Shown here: in pieces, positions 1 through 6,758 of the stretch
How positions within the stretch are numbered: the stretch's first letter is position 1
How the letters are laid out: the number at the start of each line of letters is the position of its first letter
Assembly (NCBI GenBank): GCA_038062375.1
Contig: JBBTXG010000014.1
Coordinates: 1 to 28,502, forward strand
Source of the DNA: JBBTXG01 sp038062375
GTDB taxonomy: Bacteria > Patescibacteriota > Minisyncoccia > Minisyncoccales > UBA10102
Length of the DNA: 28,502 bases
Direction of reading: 5' to 3'
The notes under the pieces: generated by a model
Database searches by the model: none
Seen by the model: the letters and a program-made list of their open reading frames with translations, nothing else
What the model was told of the DNA's origin: nothing
Made by a program: the position numbers and the translations under genes

Positions 1-366
1 GATTTAGAACAGAAATTGAAAGATTTTGAGCGAAAGGGCAATCGCTGGCTCGAACTTTGCCGAAACTTCATTTTGACGGCTAATCAAGCACAAATTGCCG
101 CTTTGCAGGGAAATTTTTCTGAAAAGAAAAATTTCCTAAAAAAGATTGGCTCGAACCCGCTCCTGCGGGAGCGGCTGGTTTTTGTAGAATACAAAAACCC
201 TTGGAAATTGCTTGAAAATTCGTCCGCCGAAGCGAGGGGCGAAGCCCCGAGCGAGGCGGGAAACCGAAACTTTACAAATTGGCTGCCGGGCTTGGATTCG
301 AACCAAGATGACGACCTCCAGAGGGTCGCATGCTACCGTTACATCACCCGGCAATTCTCTTATTGA
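1..366 (+). CDS. Large serine recombinase, C-terminal end (5' part outside window)
   Basis: The frame is open from base 1 to the TGA at 364-366, so only the last 121 residues are visible. They show a coiled, basic segment and then the stretch FLKKIGSNPLL followed by YKNPWKLL, which I recognise as the usual C-terminal end of CPR site-specific serine recombinases. The catalytic resolvase domain and zinc ribbon would lie left of the window. The last ~29 codons run antisense through tRNA-Gln (WLPGLDSNQ onward), so the protein's end is encoded by the tRNA. This is what is expected if the enzyme's attachment site lies in that tRNA. Residues EARGEAPSEAG just before the tRNA come from a GC-rich palindromic stretch (about 222-261) and may be a repeat insertion. 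Assignment to the family is fairly sure; which element it mobilises is not visible. Confidence 0.75.
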   Translation, partial: DLEQKLKDFERKGNRWLELCRNFILTANQAQIAALQGNFSEKKNFLKKIGSNPLLRERLVFVEYKNPWKLLENSSAEARGEAPSEAGNRNFTNWLPGLDSNQDDDLQRVACYRYITRQFSY

Positions 367-392
367 TAGCACATTTTCCCAAAAAAATCTAC
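279..392. repeat. 114-bp direct repeat, left copy (tRNA-Gln plus leader)
   Basis: Bases 279-392 match 6810-6923 at a constant offset of 6531 with one mismatch (T376 versus C6907). The repeat holds the complete tRNA-Gln with its encoded CCA and 39 bp of 5' leader. Identity stops abruptly at both ends: at 278 versus 6809, and after 392 versus 6923. The two copies bracket the mercury-type operon. Confidence 0.95.
280..353 (-). tRNA. tRNA-Gln (anticodon CTG), copy 1
   Basis: The reverse strand folds as a tRNA. The acceptor stem is TGCCGGG/CCCGGCA, the anticodon stem is CGACC/GGTCG around loop CTCTGGA (T33, anticodon CTG, G37), and the T arm is CTTGG-TTCGAAT-CCAAG. The discriminator is G and CCA is encoded. 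The 3' half overlaps antisense with the end of a serine recombinase frame. An identical tRNA lies at 6811-6884. Confidence 0.93.
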
Positions 393-762
393 CTCATTCT
401 ATACGATCCTAGACACGCCCTTTTACTACGGCGAATTCGAGTATCCTTTGAAGAGTGGCACCTGGTACAAAGGAATCCATGAGCCCATCATTACCAAAGA
501 AGTGTTCATGGCCGTGCAAAAACAGATCCATCTTGAGCAGGACGTGAGGTATGAAAAGCAAGAGTTTGCCTTTACCAAACTCATGCGGTGCGGCAAATGC
601 GGATCCGGAGTCACCGCAGATGACAAGTATAAAAAGCTCAAAGACGGCTCCACGGCAAAATACATCCTGTGCGAGGGAAACATATTTGAGAAACGAGAAC
701 TACTCACGTATCTCAAAGACAGAATACTACTCGCAAACAAAATTATTACGCTTGCAAAGTAA
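393..762 (+). pseudogene. Serine recombinase fragment (Recombinase domain and broken zinc ribbon)
   Basis: The open frame begins directly at the edge of the tRNA repeat without a start codon. It reads ILDTPFYYGEF, then GTWYKGIHEPIITKEVF, then the first half of a recombinase zinc beta ribbon (MRCGKCGSGVTAD). These are hallmark pieces of large serine recombinases. The catalytic N-terminal domain is missing. The second cysteine pair of the ribbon is reduced to a single Cys (YILCEG), after which about 30 residues lead to TAA at 760-762, where several hundred residues would normally follow. It is truncated at both ends and also has an apparent internal deletion. Inference: this was the integrase of the island, now dead. 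Confidence 0.8.
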
Positions 763-776
763 GTAATGAGTTATAT

Positions 777-1238
777 TTACATGCCAGACCTCTCGACCTT
801 CGGAAAATAAACATACGCCCCCCACGAAATAATAAGAGAAACCCAATAGGTGGTATGTTCTAAAAGCTCATGCCTATCACCAAAAATTTGATCACCAATT
901 GCAAAAAAGCTAAAGATTGCAAGTCCTGCAAACGTCCCCCAGAAAAAGAAGGTATAAGCTTTCTTGCTATCCGCCCGAATAAGATACCAGAGGGCAATTA
1001 TTAGTAAAACAAGGGCAATCATTTCGGCAATAGTAACGAAAGTTAAAAACCAGAAAGCAACGCTTTGGTTTTCTATACCGATAGAGGAAAAATACTTTAC
1101 AAATTGCGCAAGACGGTCTTTGCCAACCCAAAGAAAAATCGAGCCGCCAATAAATTTATCGATAACATTAAAAAGCCAAAACAAAGTCCAAAAAATTACT
1201 ACCCCAAAGCGAACTGTATAGCTCTCTATATTAGTCAT
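777..1238 (-). CDS. Four-helix integral membrane protein, unknown function
   Basis: This is a 153-residue protein with about four hydrophobic segments (roughly residues 9-27, 60-85, 96-115 and 130-146) and few charged residues in between. There are no cysteines, so it is not an obvious metal-thiol transporter. Its size and helix count recall DoxX-like or other small quinone-linked membrane proteins, but I see no diagnostic motif and do not assign a family. It is the last gene of the island operon, starting 19 bases after the preceding gene, and converges on the recombinase remnant. The start ATG lies at 1236-1238. Confidence 0.7.
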   Translation of the reverse strand: MTNIESYTVRFGVVIFWTLFWLFNVIDKFIGGSIFLWVGKDRLAQFVKYFSSIGIENQSVAFWFLTFVTIAEMIALVLLIIALWYLIRADSKKAYTFFFWGTFAGLAIFSFFAIGDQIFGDRHELLEHTTYWVSLIISWGAYVYFPKVERSGM

Positions 1239-1257
1239 AAATTGAGCATAACAAATT

Positions 1258-1803
1258 TTACCCCACCCTGCTATTCACGATTCTTTTTACAAACCATCCA
1301 CCAATAAACCCCACAACGAAACCGCTCAATACTGCTATGAGAATTTGATTTGTGTTATATCCATGAAGCGGTTTCTGGACATCCAACAGAAAATCGGGTG
1401 CTTCGTAAACTTTTGACGGATTTGAGGCAAAAGCAAAATCAAAGAAAATCTCGTGAAGGCCACTCTCGGTAAAAGTAGAAGACAACTCAAGGATACCGCC
1501 TCTCACGAGGATTTTTTCTTTTTCAAAAAGAAAAGTTCGCTTCGCAGCGCCTTCGCCTCCCAGCCTCGCAATACGAATATCAACGATAAGATCTTCTGCA
1601 ACAAGTTTGTTCTTTTGGATGTCTACGAACGATGCCAGAAAAGAGGTTTTGACCCCAACTCTTGGGGTAAATGGCGCACGCGAAAGATTAATGAGATATT
1701 TATTCTCAACAATCCTTTGATCGCCGCCGTTTGCCCAAACAAGCAGAGGCAAAACGAGCATGGACAGAAGCAACACTGTTAGAATTTTAATTGATAAAGC
1801 CAT
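1258..1803 (-). CDS. Exported single-anchor protein with a predicted beta-rich domain
   Basis: I take ATG at 1801-1803 as the start because it gives a clean signal sequence (MALSIKILTVLLLSMLVLP and then VWA before NGG). The upstream in-frame TTG at 1821 would put basic residues ahead of it and overlap the preceding gene. After the signal come about 120 residues with alternating beta-type character, then a C-terminal membrane helix (about residues 152-172, LIAVLSGFVVGFIGGWFV) and a short basic tail. The layout is like periplasmic metal- or YtkA/CopC-like domains tethered to the membrane, but I see no metal-binding His/Met cluster and no cysteines. It belongs to the island operon. Function is unknown; a role at the envelope in metal handling is inferred from context only. 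Confidence 0.65.
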   Translation of the reverse strand: MALSIKILTVLLLSMLVLPLLVWANGGDQRIVENKYLINLSRAPFTPRVGVKTSFLASFVDIQKNKLVAEDLIVDIRIARLGGEGAAKRTFLFEKEKILVRGGILELSSTFTESGLHEIFFDFAFASNPSKVYEAPDFLLDVQKPLHGYNTNQILIAVLSGFVVGFIGGWFVKRIVNSRVG

Positions 1804-1808
1804 AAATC

Positions 1809-2183
1809 TTATGCTCCGCAATTTGCACCGCTACGATTTTGAGGCACGAGGCCGAGTTTTTTGACTTCGGCGTCAACATTCGCGTACCAGCCGCCGATGC
1901 TGGAGTAATCCTTGCCCATAACAGCTTTGGGGTCAACCTTGTCCCAATCAGTATTTTTCACCGTCTTGAAGTAAAGCGCGGTTTGAATGTAGTTGTGCGG
2001 AAACCAGAAGGAGTTAAATGCTAACGCTTCTCGATAAAGTTCGGCTTCGCTATACTTGAGTTTGAAGTTTTGACTTTCTGAAAAGAGATTTGTTGTAAAC
2101 TACAGCTCCAACAATCAATAATGCTCCCGCGCCCCAAATCTGCCACGCACCCCAAAGGAGTCTTTCATAAAGCAATTTTAGCA
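1809..2183 (-). pseudogene. Frameshifted small membrane-anchored protein
   Basis: A frame begins with GTG at 2181-2183, overlapping the stop of the upstream gene. It encodes one membrane helix (WQIWGAGALLIVGAVVYN) and stops at a TAG around 2055. In another frame, open from just after a TAG near 2100, the sequence continues smoothly with FKLKYSEAELYREALAFNSF and ends CGA at TAA 1809-1811. That frame has no good start codon of its own. Joining the two frames around 2055-2085 gives one protein of about 120 residues: short cytoplasmic end, one helix, soluble domain. Either the gene is broken by a one-base change, or the window has a sequencing error, or recoding occurs. Family not recognised. It sits squarely in the operon. 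Confidence 0.55.
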
Positions 2184-2678
2184 CGAAGTGCAAACTTTAT
2201 TTATTTTGCGAGCCGCAAAATAAAGCGAGATCAACATAAGTCCGATTGCGAGCGAAACAAATAACCACCTATTTTCAACGGCAAAAAATACTGCCCCTGT
2301 GCCTAAAAATCCAAAAAGAACTGCCACGCAAGAAGAACAGGATGCGGTAGCAAAGACCGTACCAATGACTCCAGAATAGCTTCCGGCCGCGCCAACGCCA
2401 GCACTTTTAAGGTTTTCTTTGATATTTTTATTTCTGCGAAAAATAAAAATTTGCATGGTAATTACAAGCGATATGAGAGGCGCGAGCACAATTAAGAGGG
2501 TGTAATCCTTTGAGGTAAAAATGGAGAGTTGAAATGCAATATCATTTCCGGGAATCGCGAGTACGGGTATTAAAATAAAGACAAGAAAAGCGATCGGAAA
2601 GAGGACGAAAAAGATTAGCAGATATCTTTTTGCCGTTAAAACGGTTTTGGTTGCGGTAAATAGTGTATTAAAAAACAT
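2178..2678 (-). CDS. Cysteine-rich membrane protein, candidate metal or thiol transporter
   Basis: This is a 166-residue protein with about four hydrophobic segments. A CxxC pair (ASCSSCVAVLFGFLG) lies inside or at the edge of the third helix and a second pair closes the C-terminus (KVCTSC). I chose ATG 2676-2678 over the in-frame TTG at 2687 because GGAG lies just upstream of the ATG. The gene begins 17 bases after the preceding cysteine-rich membrane gene and is followed by a GTG overlap. Transmembrane cysteine pairs are the key feature of MerT-type mercury uptake proteins, but the sequence is longer than MerT and not obviously homologous. The role in Hg(II) or thiol transfer is inferred from the cysteines and the MerA context. 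Confidence 0.7.
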   Translation of the reverse strand: MFFNTLFTATKTVLTAKRYLLIFFVLFPIAFLVFILIPVLAIPGNDIAFQLSIFTSKDYTLLIVLAPLISLVITMQIFIFRRNKNIKENLKSAGVGAAGSYSGVIGTVFATASCSSCVAVLFGFLGTGAVFFAVENRWLFVSLAIGLMLISLYFAARKINKVCTSC

Positions 2679-2695
2679 AAACTCCAATATGATGC

Positions 2696-3136
2696 TTACG
2701 CTTTATTGAATCCGTTCATCCTCCAGATGAAAAAGAGAAGAATGAAAATCGCAACGGTTGAGAAAATCCAACTGAAATAGCTTAAGGTAATTGTTACCGA
2801 CAAAGGCAGAAACACGGCCAAGAATGGAATACAAGCGGGGCAAGCGCCGAGAATAATACCAAAAATGGAACCTGCGGCGCCACCGACTTTAGAATCAATA
2901 GAACAGCAAGGCGCAACTTTTTTATCATATACAAAGAGTCCCACATAAATACCAGAGAGCAGCGTCACGGCGGCGAGAAGATAATTTTGCGGCGAGTAGT
3001 AATAAAAAAAGCGAAGCCAATTCGTAATGCCGCCAAGAAAAAGAGCAGGCCAGAGGAAAGCGATGGCCATTGTCGCTAAAGCCGAAAGCGCCGGGAGTTT
3101 GTGCCGCCAAATTTTGAAGATTAATAGATTACTCAT
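2696..3136 (-). CDS. Cysteine-rich membrane protein with CC and CPAC, candidate MerT-like transporter
   Basis: This is a 146-residue protein with three to four hydrophobic segments. A vicinal pair (VAPCCSID) lies in a loop and a second pair (LGACPACIPFLAVFLPL) is in the next membrane helix. MerT has the same general plan, with one cysteine pair in a helix and one in a loop, although the order differs and I see no close sequence match. The start overlaps the TlpA-like stop as TAATG, so translation is coupled. Paired with the following gene, which also carries two cysteine pairs, it probably forms a two-part metal or thiol relay across the membrane. The family is not confirmed; a DsbD- or VKOR-like redox membrane protein is an alternative. 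Confidence 0.7.
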   Translation of the reverse strand: MSNLLIFKIWRHKLPALSALATMAIAFLWPALFLGGITNWLRFFYYYSPQNYLLAAVTLLSGIYVGLFVYDKKVAPCCSIDSKVGGAAGSIFGIILGACPACIPFLAVFLPLSVTITLSYFSWIFSTVAIFILLFFIWRMNGFNKA

Positions 3137-3714
3137 TAGTTTTCTTCCACTATTTGCCTTATAGTGTTCAGATAATTTTCGTCTGCTATTTTGAAGTCGA
3201 TGTTTTTGACAACCCCGTCTTTGTCGAGAAGAAACTTTGAATCCAAAAACTTAAGATTTATGCGTTTTGCAAGTTTGGTTAATTCATTATCAAACGCAAC
3301 CATCCAGTCATCGCTCGCAAATTGTTTTCTCCAATTGATAAGGTCGGCATCTGATTCTCTTGGATCAACAAAGATAACCAACACATCAAAAGCGTTTCCG
3401 CCTAATTCATCATCTAACTTTGATACGGCTTTAGCCCCAATCTGGCACGGAGTGCACCACGAAGTCGTAAACCAAATAATTGCCGGCTTTCCTTTAAGTG
3501 TTTCGTTTGTTATAGTGCGTCCGTCAACTTCTGTAAGAGTAAAATCAGGAAACGGTGTGCCAACGCTAAGAGTGGCGTCTCCTTGCGGAGTCAGATTCTC
3601 CGATGGAATCTGTGCATTTTGTTCTTGAGGTTTGTTTGAAGCTAGCCAAACAACGCCGATAATTATGAGCGGCAGGGCGCAACAAATTCCCGCAATTGTG
3701 AAAAATTTATTCAT
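3136..3714 (-). CDS. Membrane-anchored TlpA/ResA-like thioredoxin
   Basis: This 192-residue protein has one N-terminal membrane helix (about residues 4-26) and then an outward-facing thioredoxin-fold domain. The active site is FTTSWCTPCQ (WCxxC) after GKPAIIW, preceded by the TlpA-type opening GTPFPDFTLTEVDGR. The cysteines near the N-terminus (GICC) do not form a proper lipobox because Ile precedes the first Cys, so I read the segment as an anchor and not a lipoprotein signal. It overlaps the dehydrogenase stop by eight bases. TlpA-like proteins reduce or shuttle disulfides and bound metals in the envelope. Next to cysteine-rich membrane proteins and MerA, it may keep their cysteines reduced or pass metal to them; that partner role is inferred. 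Confidence 0.85.
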   Translation of the reverse strand: MNKFFTIAGICCALPLIIIGVVWLASNKPQEQNAQIPSENLTPQGDATLSVGTPFPDFTLTEVDGRTITNETLKGKPAIIWFTTSWCTPCQIGAKAVSKLDDELGGNAFDVLVIFVDPRESDADLINWRKQFASDDWMVAFDNELTKLAKRINLKFLDSKFLLDKDGVVKNIDFKIADENYLNTIRQIVEEN

Positions 3715-4834
3715 GTTTTTTCATTGCGGCCTCTACCCTTTCTTTTGCGATCTCCAAGGCAACGTCTCGGGTATTTCTGTTGGTTTTGATGCTTTTCCCC
3801 AACACACGTTTTGTCATGCTCATGATTTTTCTTTGTACGAGTTCAAACATTTTCTTTGGATTGTAGCCGCGATATTCCGCGTACGAAGAAATCACTCCGC
3901 CCGCGTTCGCGACAAAGTCAGGGACAATGAGAATTCCCTTTTGGAAAAGCTCTTGTTCTATTTCCTCTGACATGGGGATATTGCCCGCCTCCACAACAAT
4001 TTTTGCTTTTATTTTGTTTTTGTTGCTATTGTTGATTACATCAGTAACCGAGACGGGGATCAAAATATCCACTGGGATGCTCCAAAATTCATCGGGTGGT
4101 ATATGGGCTGAACTCGGATACTCTTTGAGAGGTTTTCTCTCTTTGATAAACTTCTCAATGATATTCTTATCAAATCCGTTTTTCTCAAAGATTGCCGCGC
4201 TCACATCTGCTAAAGCTACAACAGTCGAACCCATATCAGTGATATACTGATAGGCAAAAGTTCCCACATTGCCAAAGCCGTGAATGGCGACTGTTGCTTT
4301 TTTCAGATCAAGACCGGCAAGTTCTGCCGCGATTGCCGTTGCATGAACTACACCAAAGCCCGTGCTGCCAAATTCGTGCGGTATGCCGCATTTTTCGCCG
4401 GGCTTTCCAAAAATCTTCATGCAGAGATTTGCCGGCTTGCCCGTAGCTGACCTCCAATTACCGGTTGCTTCGACAAACCACTGCATTTCTTTTTCTCCTG
4501 TATTGACATCGGGGCCAGCGATATATTTCTTTGGCGTAAACAACTTGATGAGCCGAGCAAAACTTTGAATATATTGTTTTTTTAGTTCTTCTGATCCCCC
4601 AGGCCATACGATGCCAGCCTTTGCTCCGCCAAATGGAATGTCTGCCAAGGCGTTTTTCCACGTCATGGTGCGGGCAAGCCGCCATACTTCTTCCTCGCTT
4701 ACGTCTGCTGTCATGCGAATCCCACCCTTCCCAGAACCTAAAGTGGTATTATCAATAACTAAAAATCCCTCCATGCCTATGTTTGGATCATATACTTTGA
4801 CTACATATTCGGGACCAAATTTATCTTTTTTCAT
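3707..4834 (-). CDS. Glu/Leu/Phe/Val-type amino acid dehydrogenase (glutamate dehydrogenase-like)
   Basis: It catalyses NAD(P)-linked oxidative deamination of an amino acid, probably glutamate. Visible motifs are the glycine-rich substrate loop GKGGIRM, the lysine loop PFGGAKAGI, GPDVNTGEKEMQWF, the Rossmann turn HGFGNVGTFA and the C-terminal FVANAGGVISS. At 375 residues it is shorter than most GDHs (about 410-450), mainly at the N-terminus. I start at ATG 4832-4834 (MKKDKFGPEYVV). A second ATG at 4877-4879, overlapping the merA stop, would add 15 residues (MTLRQAQGHGEHSRT) encoded entirely by a palindromic repeat. The gene is embedded in the mer-type operon, so supplying NAD(P)H for mercuric reductase is an attractive but unproven role. 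Cofactor preference cannot be fixed from the motif alone. Confidence 0.88.
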   Translation of the reverse strand: MKKDKFGPEYVVKVYDPNIGMEGFLVIDNTTLGSGKGGIRMTADVSEEEVWRLARTMTWKNALADIPFGGAKAGIVWPGGSEELKKQYIQSFARLIKLFTPKKYIAGPDVNTGEKEMQWFVEATGNWRSATGKPANLCMKIFGKPGEKCGIPHEFGSTGFGVVHATAIAAELAGLDLKKATVAIHGFGNVGTFAYQYITDMGSTVVALADVSAAIFEKNGFDKNIIEKFIKERKPLKEYPSSAHIPPDEFWSIPVDILIPVSVTDVINNSNKNKIKAKIVVEAGNIPMSEEIEQELFQKGILIVPDFVANAGGVISSYAEYRGYNPKKMFELVQRKIMSMTKRVLGKSIKTNRNTRDVALEIAKERVEAAMKKHE

Positions 4835-4877
4835 GGTTCGACTATGCTCACCATGACCCTGAGCTTGTCGAAGGGTC
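4835..4877. repeat. REP-like palindromic repeat at merA/dehydrogenase junction
   Basis: The stretch contains GACCCTGAGCTTGTCGAAGG followed by GTCA, preceded by GGTTCGACTATGCTCACCAT. It has TTCGA-type imperfect inverted halves of a kind I know from many environmental genomes. It fills the gap between the merA stop and the dehydrogenase ATG and is readable in frame as an N-terminal extension. It shares the CCCTGAG...TCGAAGG core with repeats at 5556-5580 and 6759-6781. Confidence 0.7.
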
Positions 4878-6303
4878 ATATACAACAACTCAATTTCGAT
4901 ATGTCTTTTGTATACGACAACGCTACAATCTTTATTGCTTCTGAAAGTGTGGGGAACATTGGCAGAGAACTTGTTACGTCATCAATAGTATTTTTGTTTC
5001 GTACCAGCATCATGGCTTCTGCAATAAGCTCTCCTGCATTTGGTGCGAGAATATGGACGCCGAGGATTTGTTTAGTCTGCGGATGAATGGACATCTTGAT
5101 AAGCCCTTCGGTGCGGCGCATGATGATTGCCTTGGGAATGTCGGCAAAGGAAACCGTGCGGCAGGCGCATACCCCTATTTTTTTCATTTGCTCGTCTTCG
5201 GTAAAGCCGACACTCGCAAGCTGGGGATCGGTAAAAATGGTATAGGGCACGGAGTTGTAATCGATGGAAAGCGCTGTGCCTTTGAGAGCGTTTTCTGCTG
5301 CCAAAGTTCCTTCTCGCCCTGCGGTCGGCTCAAGCCGTAAGGGACCGTTGGTAACATCGCCGACCGCAAAAATATGAGGCTGCGAACTTTGGAAGAATTG
5401 ATTAACGATAACTGCCTTTCTTTTATCAACATCAACGCCGGCTATCTCGAACCCAAGGCCGTCTGTATTTGCTGTCTTGCCTGCGGCTAAAAGAATCTCA
5501 TCGCCAGATACTTCGTTTTCCTTTCCATCTTTTTCAAACGTCAAAATCTTCTTTGCTTGCCCTGAGTTTATCGAAGGGCCGCTTTCTTTTCGGGCTTTGG
5601 TCGCTTTTGCATTTGTGTAAATCGTAATCCCTTCTTGTATAAGTATCTCTGCGAGTTTTTTCACTAATTCGGGCTCACCTGACCCGAATATGCTCGGCCC
5701 ATACTCAAGCATGGTGACTTTTGTGCCAAACCGTGAATACATTTGCGCGAATTCAAGCCCCACAGGCCCTGCACCAACCACAATAAGCTCTTTTGGTTGC
5801 TTTTCGAGTTTCAGCGCTTTAATGTGAGTCACGTATCCCACCTCTTGTATTCCTTGAATTGGCGGGACGTTTGCGGTGGAACCGGCCGCGATGATAAATC
5901 TACCTGCCTGCAGTTTTTCCCCATTGACCTCAACCTCATTTTGAGAAACAAACTTCGCCCTTCCCTCAACGAGGGTAATGTATTCTAAATTCTTCAACAC
6001 CTTTTCGTACTTGTCCTGGCGCAGTCTCTCCACAAGCGCAAGCTCATCTTGTACCACCTTCTGAAAATCGAAACTCTTTACTTCAAGTTCAATACCTGGG
6101 ATGCCGTGAGCTTTTGCGTGATGAAGAGTTTCACCAGCCCAAAGAAGTGTCTTTGAGGGAACGCAACCCACGTTGACACAAGTACCCCCAAGAGGAAGCC
6201 CCATATTTACCATTGCGGTTTTGGCTTTTAACTCATTGGCACGGATAGCCGCCGCAAAAGCCCCAGCACCTCCGCCGATGATAATAAGGTCAAATTGTTT
6301 CAT
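4876..6303 (-). CDS. merA: Mercuric reductase MerA (no N-terminal HMA domain)
   Basis: A 475-residue FAD-dependent disulfide oxidoreductase that reduces Hg(II) to volatile Hg(0) with NADPH in the cytoplasm. The FAD motif is GGGAGAFAAA, the redox motif is GGTCVNVGCVPSK (Cys42, Cys47), the second Rossmann motif is GAGPVGLEFA, the FAD-binding strand is IFAVGDVTN, and the dimer interface follows. The decisive feature is the end, YTKDISKLSCCI. It carries the vicinal Cys pair (473, 474) that in MerA delivers Hg(II) to the partner's active site and that is absent from dihydrolipoamide dehydrogenases. The usual last residues AG are replaced by I and a stop, where a palindromic repeat begins. Residues about 242-250 (SGPSINSGQA) come from another copy of that repeat inserted in frame. 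The start overlaps the arsR stop as ATGA. Confidence 0.93.
   Translation of the reverse strand: MKQFDLIIIGGGAGAFAAAIRANELKAKTAMVNMGLPLGGTCVNVGCVPSKTLLWAGETLHHAKAHGIPGIELEVKSFDFQKVVQDELALVERLRQDKYEKVLKNLEYITLVEGRAKFVSQNEVEVNGEKLQAGRFIIAAGSTANVPPIQGIQEVGYVTHIKALKLEKQPKELIVVGAGPVGLEFAQMYSRFGTKVTMLEYGPSIFGSGEPELVKKLAEILIQEGITIYTNAKATKARKESGPSINSGQAKKILTFEKDGKENEVSGDEILLAAGKTANTDGLGFEIAGVDVDKRKAVIVNQFFQSSQPHIFAVGDVTNGPLRLEPTAGREGTLAAENALKGTALSIDYNSVPYTIFTDPQLASVGFTEDEQMKKIGVCACRTVSFADIPKAIIMRRTEGLIKMSIHPQTKQILGVHILAPNAGELIAEAMMLVRNKNTIDDVTSSLPMFPTLSEAIKIVALSYTKDISKLSCCI
5556..5580. repeat. REP-like repeat inside merA, in frame
   Basis: CCCTGAGTTTATCGAAGG lies at about 5560-5578. It is the same core as the repeats at 4835-4877 and 6759-6781 with the central bases changed. 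It adds about nine residues (GPSINSGQA) between two strands of the MerA NAD(P) domain without breaking the frame. Confidence 0.7.
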
Positions 6304-6611
6304 AGGTTAGTAAGCGTACTCTTTAACACTTTATTAAAATCCCCGTTAGTGAGACTGTAAAAGACCTGTTTTGAGTCTCGTCTGGAGCCAACCAGTTTAT
6401 GCTTTCGGAGCCGCTTTAAAGAATGAGAAACAACCGATACAGAAACATCAAGTATCTCTGCTATTTCTCCCACCGACAGCTCTTTGTGTTTGCAGAGCAG
6501 CCAGCAAATTTTCATTCTGGTTGGGTCTCCAACTAAACCAAACTGCTCGGCGCATTGAAGTATTGTCTTGCTGTCTTGGAGTTCTTTTTTGATCTGCTTT
6601 TTACTCGTCAT
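6300..6611 (-). CDS. ArsR/SmtB-family metalloregulator of the mer-type operon
   Basis: A 103-residue winged-helix repressor. The core is FGLVGDPTRMKICWLL, then LSVGEIAEILDVSVSVVSHSLKRL (recognition helix), then LVGSRRDSKQVFYSLT (wing), which is typical of ArsR. I start at ATG 6609-6611 (MTSKKQIKKEL). The longer open frame to 6713 has no homology-like content and crosses the operator. The classic ELCVCDL metal box is replaced by ELSVGEI. Cysteines occur instead at QCAEQ and at ICWLLCKHK, so any metal site is rearranged. It heads the operon, overlaps merA by four bases, and a near-perfect inverted repeat sits just upstream. It very likely represses the operon until Hg(II) or another thiophilic metal binds. 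The inducer is inferred. Confidence 0.88.
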   Translation of the reverse strand: MTSKKQIKKELQDSKTILQCAEQFGLVGDPTRMKICWLLCKHKELSVGEIAEILDVSVSVVSHSLKRLRKHKLVGSRRDSKQVFYSLTNGDFNKVLKSTLTNL

Positions 6612-6614
6612 AGT

Positions 6615-6640
6615 ATCACTTGAACCTATATTCAAATGAT
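6615..6640 (-). promoter_or_regulatory. Probable ArsR operator (inverted repeat)
   Basis: ATCACTTGAA (6615-6624), a six-base spacer and TTCAAATGAT (6631-6640) form a 10+10 inverted repeat with one mismatch. This is like the TTTGAA-centred boxes of ArsR/SmtB regulators. It ends four bases upstream of the arsR start and covers a TATAGG -10-like sequence, so bound repressor would block transcription. Confidence 0.65.
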
Positions 6641-6758
6641 ATCTTGGCCAAAGATGCATGTCAAGCAAACAAAAAACCGCCGTCGTGGCGATTCTTCGTT
6701 CTAGATACGGCACTCAGCCGGATGCAATTTCTGGATGGAAAAGTTGGAATTTCGAGGG

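Noticed and set aside
1839..2024. Small plus-strand open frame
   Set aside because: It is the complement of the soluble part of the frameshifted operon gene, which reads better as protein.
3630..3714. TlpA-like protein as a lipoprotein
   Set aside because: Cysteines are preceded by Ile in AGIC, which does not satisfy a lipobox; a plain membrane anchor fits.
4876..6303. Dihydrolipoamide dehydrogenase
   Set aside because: The C-terminal vicinal Cys pair in KLSCC and the GTCVNVGCVPSK form are MerA hallmarks, and the operon has a metal regulator.
6612..6713. N-terminal extension of the ArsR regulator
   Set aside because: It crosses the inverted-repeat operator and -10 region and carries no family-like sequence; ATG 6609-6611 fits the usual length.
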